A DNA stretch of 64,000 bases from positions 1,178,001 to 1,242,000 of the forward strand of contig JARWMV010000232.1 of the NCBI GenBank assembly GCA_030998015.1. Reading direction: 5' to 3'. The DNA is from Ceratorhiza oryzae-sativae. Taxonomy: Eukaryota; Basidiomycota; Agaricomycetes; Cantharellales; Ceratobasidiaceae. The notes under the pieces are model-generated. The model did not search any database, was not told the DNA's origin, and saw only the letters and a list, made by a program, of their open reading frames with translations. Both the position numbers and the translations under genes were made by a program. Position 1 is the first letter of the stretch; every line of letters begins with the position of its first letter. Positions 61,552 to 64,000 of this stretch are shown in pieces.

Positions 61552-64000
61552 TCAGTTGGTTTCCATGCTGTGCTGGCGTTCACTTCCACTCGCCGATACG
61601 CCGTCGTCGGCGATATAAGCTTTGCCGCTCCTGGTGCGCCTCGTACCACCAGGTGTAGTGACTACCTCGGCCGTGTGTCCCGAGCGGGCGGATCCCTCAT
61701 CTCCATCTGGCACAGGCACTAGTGCATATCCCTTCCATCCTCTCTTCCTCGCAGGCGATCCAGTAGACCTATTTTGATCTGGTGGCTCCAACTCCCTAAC
61801 ATCATCGGGCAACGAAGTAGATCCTGGCCGCGCGGACGGTGGCTCCGACTGGGCTTCGGCCTGTGCCTCTCCGGCGGGCTTGGGGGACTGGGACTCTGAC
61901 AGCACACGCCGCACGTTGATCTTGCGAGGAACGCTCGAGCCGGTTGACCGGACAGGCTCAGTATCAGACCCGTTGGACGCGCCGTCCGCCTCGACCGGGC
62001 GGCCATCGCGCTCGGCCGGCTGCATGTCCACATCCTCTTGCTGGTCGCGCTTCTTTTGCTCCGATTGAAGTTCCTTGGTCCCCTGCGGAGGTGTTTCTGC
62101 TGACGGTCGTCGGGGAGCCACACGATCCTTTTCCTGGACCGGGCCGTCCCGGTGTGCTTCTTGCCGGCGCTGTGCCGTTTTCCGGCTGCAGTCTTCACAC
62201 AGCCATTCGCCCAGAGCTTGAACCTGGTTGACATCCATCCCAACACAGCGAGCATGATACTGGCGGGTGGATGTATCAGCGCGGAACTTCCGAGGAATTG
62301 TATGATTTATGACCTACCCATTGAATTGCACATGTGGGCTTGTCACAGCGGATCATTTCTCCCCACGAATCAGGGCGCCGACAGAGACACCACTCGCGCT
62401 GTTTGTCTGCACCATCCTCGGGAGTGTCGTCCTGCCGCTCATCGTCATCGCGCTGGTTGGGTGGAGCAGGGCCTTGTCCAGCCGGTTTGCCAGGAACCGA
62501 TCCCTGACCTTGCCATCGAGCAACATCCCCCCCTGGGTTGCCTGCACCCTTGTTCCAGTTCTCCAGAGCAGCATGAGTCAGAGGACTCCCCGTGCCTGAC
62601 CCATGCCCGTTGGGCCCAGCATCACTTTTGCGTGTCTCGCTACGAGATATGTCTCTGCGATGGCGCTGGTGCTCAAATGGCTCTTGGTCGTCCTCGCTCT
62701 CGAGCTCCCCTGAAGTTCGATTCGGCTGGTTGCGTCCCGGAGATGCCGGACGTTGAGATGCCGGAGGGCGGGATTCAAACGGGCGAGAAGTCTGGACAAC
62801 CGGGGAGGCCGATGGAACCGAACTGAGGGGGGCGTGTTCGGCTAATTCGCCGTTGGTGGACAGTGATCCTGGTTGGGCTAATGTGAAAAACAAGGTTAGT
62901 GGGGGTTCTAGAACATGCGATAGAAGGAGGATGCATACGTATGTGACGATTACGGACAGTAGACGCCCGTTGACCTTTCATGATAAAGTCGTGTTTACCC
63001 ATCACATGACGCCTCCAAAGGCTGCGCGCATTCGCGCCACTGTAGTGTTTGTCGCAGAATAGGCACCGGACGGCCTGGAGACCCTGCGGTGGGTCTAGAT
63101 TCGGGGGATATTCGGCGCCAAAGTCTGCCCGATCCAGGAATATACCGGGTTGCAGATCGGTAAACGAGACCTGGTAGGCCGCTGGTGGGTGGATGATAAT
63201 GGCCCCCGCGGGTGGCAATGCCGGCCTGTTGGGGAACGTATCGAGGGCCTGTTGGGGAGCTGCCGAGGGAGAGGGCGAGGAACGGGTGATTGACTCGGCA
63301 TTGGCTGGCCTACGCTGACGGGGGATCGGAATTGCGTCGGTGGACTCACGCCGGGCATGGCCCTGGTGGTAGCCTTGAGCCTCGGGGTGTGGGTAGGCGT
63401 TGGGGTCGCTGGGGGCATGGCGATGGCCTTGGTGGGACGGAATGCGGGTCGCGAGGTGCGGTGAGATGCTGGGGCCACGAGGGCCTTCCACGTGGGGGCG
63501 GGCGGGGTCGGGCAATGAGCCGGGCGGGTGGGTGTCGTATGGGCTGCGTCCGTTCGGGTGGTCGGACGGACCGGCAGCTGTGCAAGGGTCAGAAGCGACG
63601 CCGATGAGCTCGAGTGGCTAGACATTACCTGGCACAGTGAGGTGAGGCTGGCCGCGTGGAAGCCGGTACTGCGAGTCGTGTGGAGGGGGGTACCCGTCAC
63701 CATAGTCGTGGCGAGACCGACGGGCGTCTCGCGGAGGGCCCGGCGCGATCGGTGGGCCCGAGGCGGAGGCCGACGTCGGAAGGTCAGTCCGCTGCGCCTT
63801 GCGGCTCTGCCTGTCGCGCTCGTCTGTCTCACGGCTCCGCTTGTGGGAGTCTCGATACGAGCCATAATTCGGAAATGAACGCACGACTGCAGGTGGTTAG
63901 CGCACGCCGATACGGCCCTGCAGGCACTCACAAGTCGCACGGGCGTCCTCGATGCTGTCCCAGAACGCCTCTATCTTGTGCTTCAGATCGGCGGACTCGT
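61552..64000 (-). CDS. C2H2 plus PHD finger protein, 5'-truncated by window edge
   Basis: Only the C-terminal part is inside the window; the 5' end lies beyond 64000. From the edge the frame reads LKHKIEAFWDSIEDARAT, then SFPNYGSYRDSHKRSRETDE (basic, nuclear-localisation-like), a Pro/His-rich disordered region, and a C2H2-type finger VRCLFCDKHYSGANARSLWR with HVMGKHDF. After a further disordered Arg/Asp/Glu-rich region comes a PHD finger: WCLCRRPDSWGEMIRCDKPT, CAIQW, FHARCVGMDVNQVQALGEWL and CEDC, with C4-H-C3 complete. The tail (DQQEDVDMQPAERDGR, GTRRTRSGKAYIADDGVSAS) ends at 61552. The PHD is clearly related to the one in the next gene downstream, so the two may be a diverged tandem pair. 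Function as a chromatin-associated protein is inferred. Confidence 0.78.

Noticed and set aside
63095..63940. A 281-codon minus-strand frame rich in Thr, Pro and Arg at the right edge
   Set aside because: It is an alternative frame of the C2H2/PHD gene. The frame carrying the C2H2 finger and continuing through valid splice sites is preferred.

Overview
This window is nuclear DNA from a filamentous basidiomycete, most likely an Agaricomycete and possibly in or near Rhizoctonia/Ceratobasidiaceae. The reasons are dense gene packing on both strands, about 50-70 nt GT-AG introns in nearly every gene (some with first exons of only 18-30 nt), and gene content: an Rrm4-like three-RRM/MLLE protein, a Fus3/Kss1-type MAP kinase, HET-C, ATG11, PHD-finger proteins and F-box/LRR proteins. 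The genus is inferred; no marker gene here settles it. I see no rRNA, tRNA, CRISPR array, intact transposon or prokaryotic-style operon.

Layout. 1-309 (-): N-terminus of a Gln-rich protein cut by the window edge. 1.1-2.5 kb (-): two unrecognised small genes. 3.0-3.7 kb (-): SnoaL-like protein. 4.7-6.5 kb (-): RAD52. 6.8-8.1 kb (-): ERG6. 8.5-11.0 kb (-): MAK5/DDX24 helicase. 11.2-14.6 kb (+): Rrm4-like protein. 14.7-18.0 kb (-): HET-C. 19.2-21.0 kb (+): multi-pass membrane protein. 21.4-23.0 kb (-): G3BP/Nxt3-like protein. 23.8-25.4 kb (+): MAPK. 26.6-26.9 kb (+): probable gene relic. 27.6-29.3 kb (+): TFIIE-alpha. 30.0-32.9 kb (-): PWP2. 33.1-33.7 kb (+): SDHAF2. 33.9-35.4 kb (-): glycosyltransferase. 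36.1-37.9 kb (-): DHH1. 38.1-39.6 kb (-): LRR protein. 40.0-44.4 kb (-): ATG11. 45.2-46.4 kb (+): F-box protein. 46.8-47.8 kb (+): Yra1/ALYREF. 48.0-48.8 kb (-): signal peptidase subunit SPC2. 49.0-49.8 kb (+): Snu23/ZMAT2. 49.9-51.6 kb (-): old-yellow-enzyme-like flavin oxidoreductase. 51.7-59.3 kb (+): ABCC-type transporter. 59.7-61.2 and 61.6->64 kb (-): two neighbouring PHD-finger proteins.

Most genes are housekeeping: ribosome biogenesis, transcription, splicing, mRNA export and decay, recombination, sterol synthesis, secretion and autophagy. Several pairs are divergent with short shared promoters: MAK5/Rrm4, PWP2/SDHAF2, SPC2/SNU23, and the oxidoreductase/ABCC pair, whose start codons are only 102 bp apart.

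The most striking pattern is about the sequence itself. At least eight genes, most of them conserved and several expected to be essential, are interrupted by what looks like one missing base inside a conserved motif or homopolymer, where no intron can restore the frame. That points to residual consensus indel errors, mostly deletions, rather than to a locus full of pseudogenes. I did not find a convincing novel multi-gene system. The better biological leads are the oxidoreductase/transporter pair, the oxidoreductase's hydrophobic C-terminal tail, the PHD pair and the unexplained relic near 26.7 kb.
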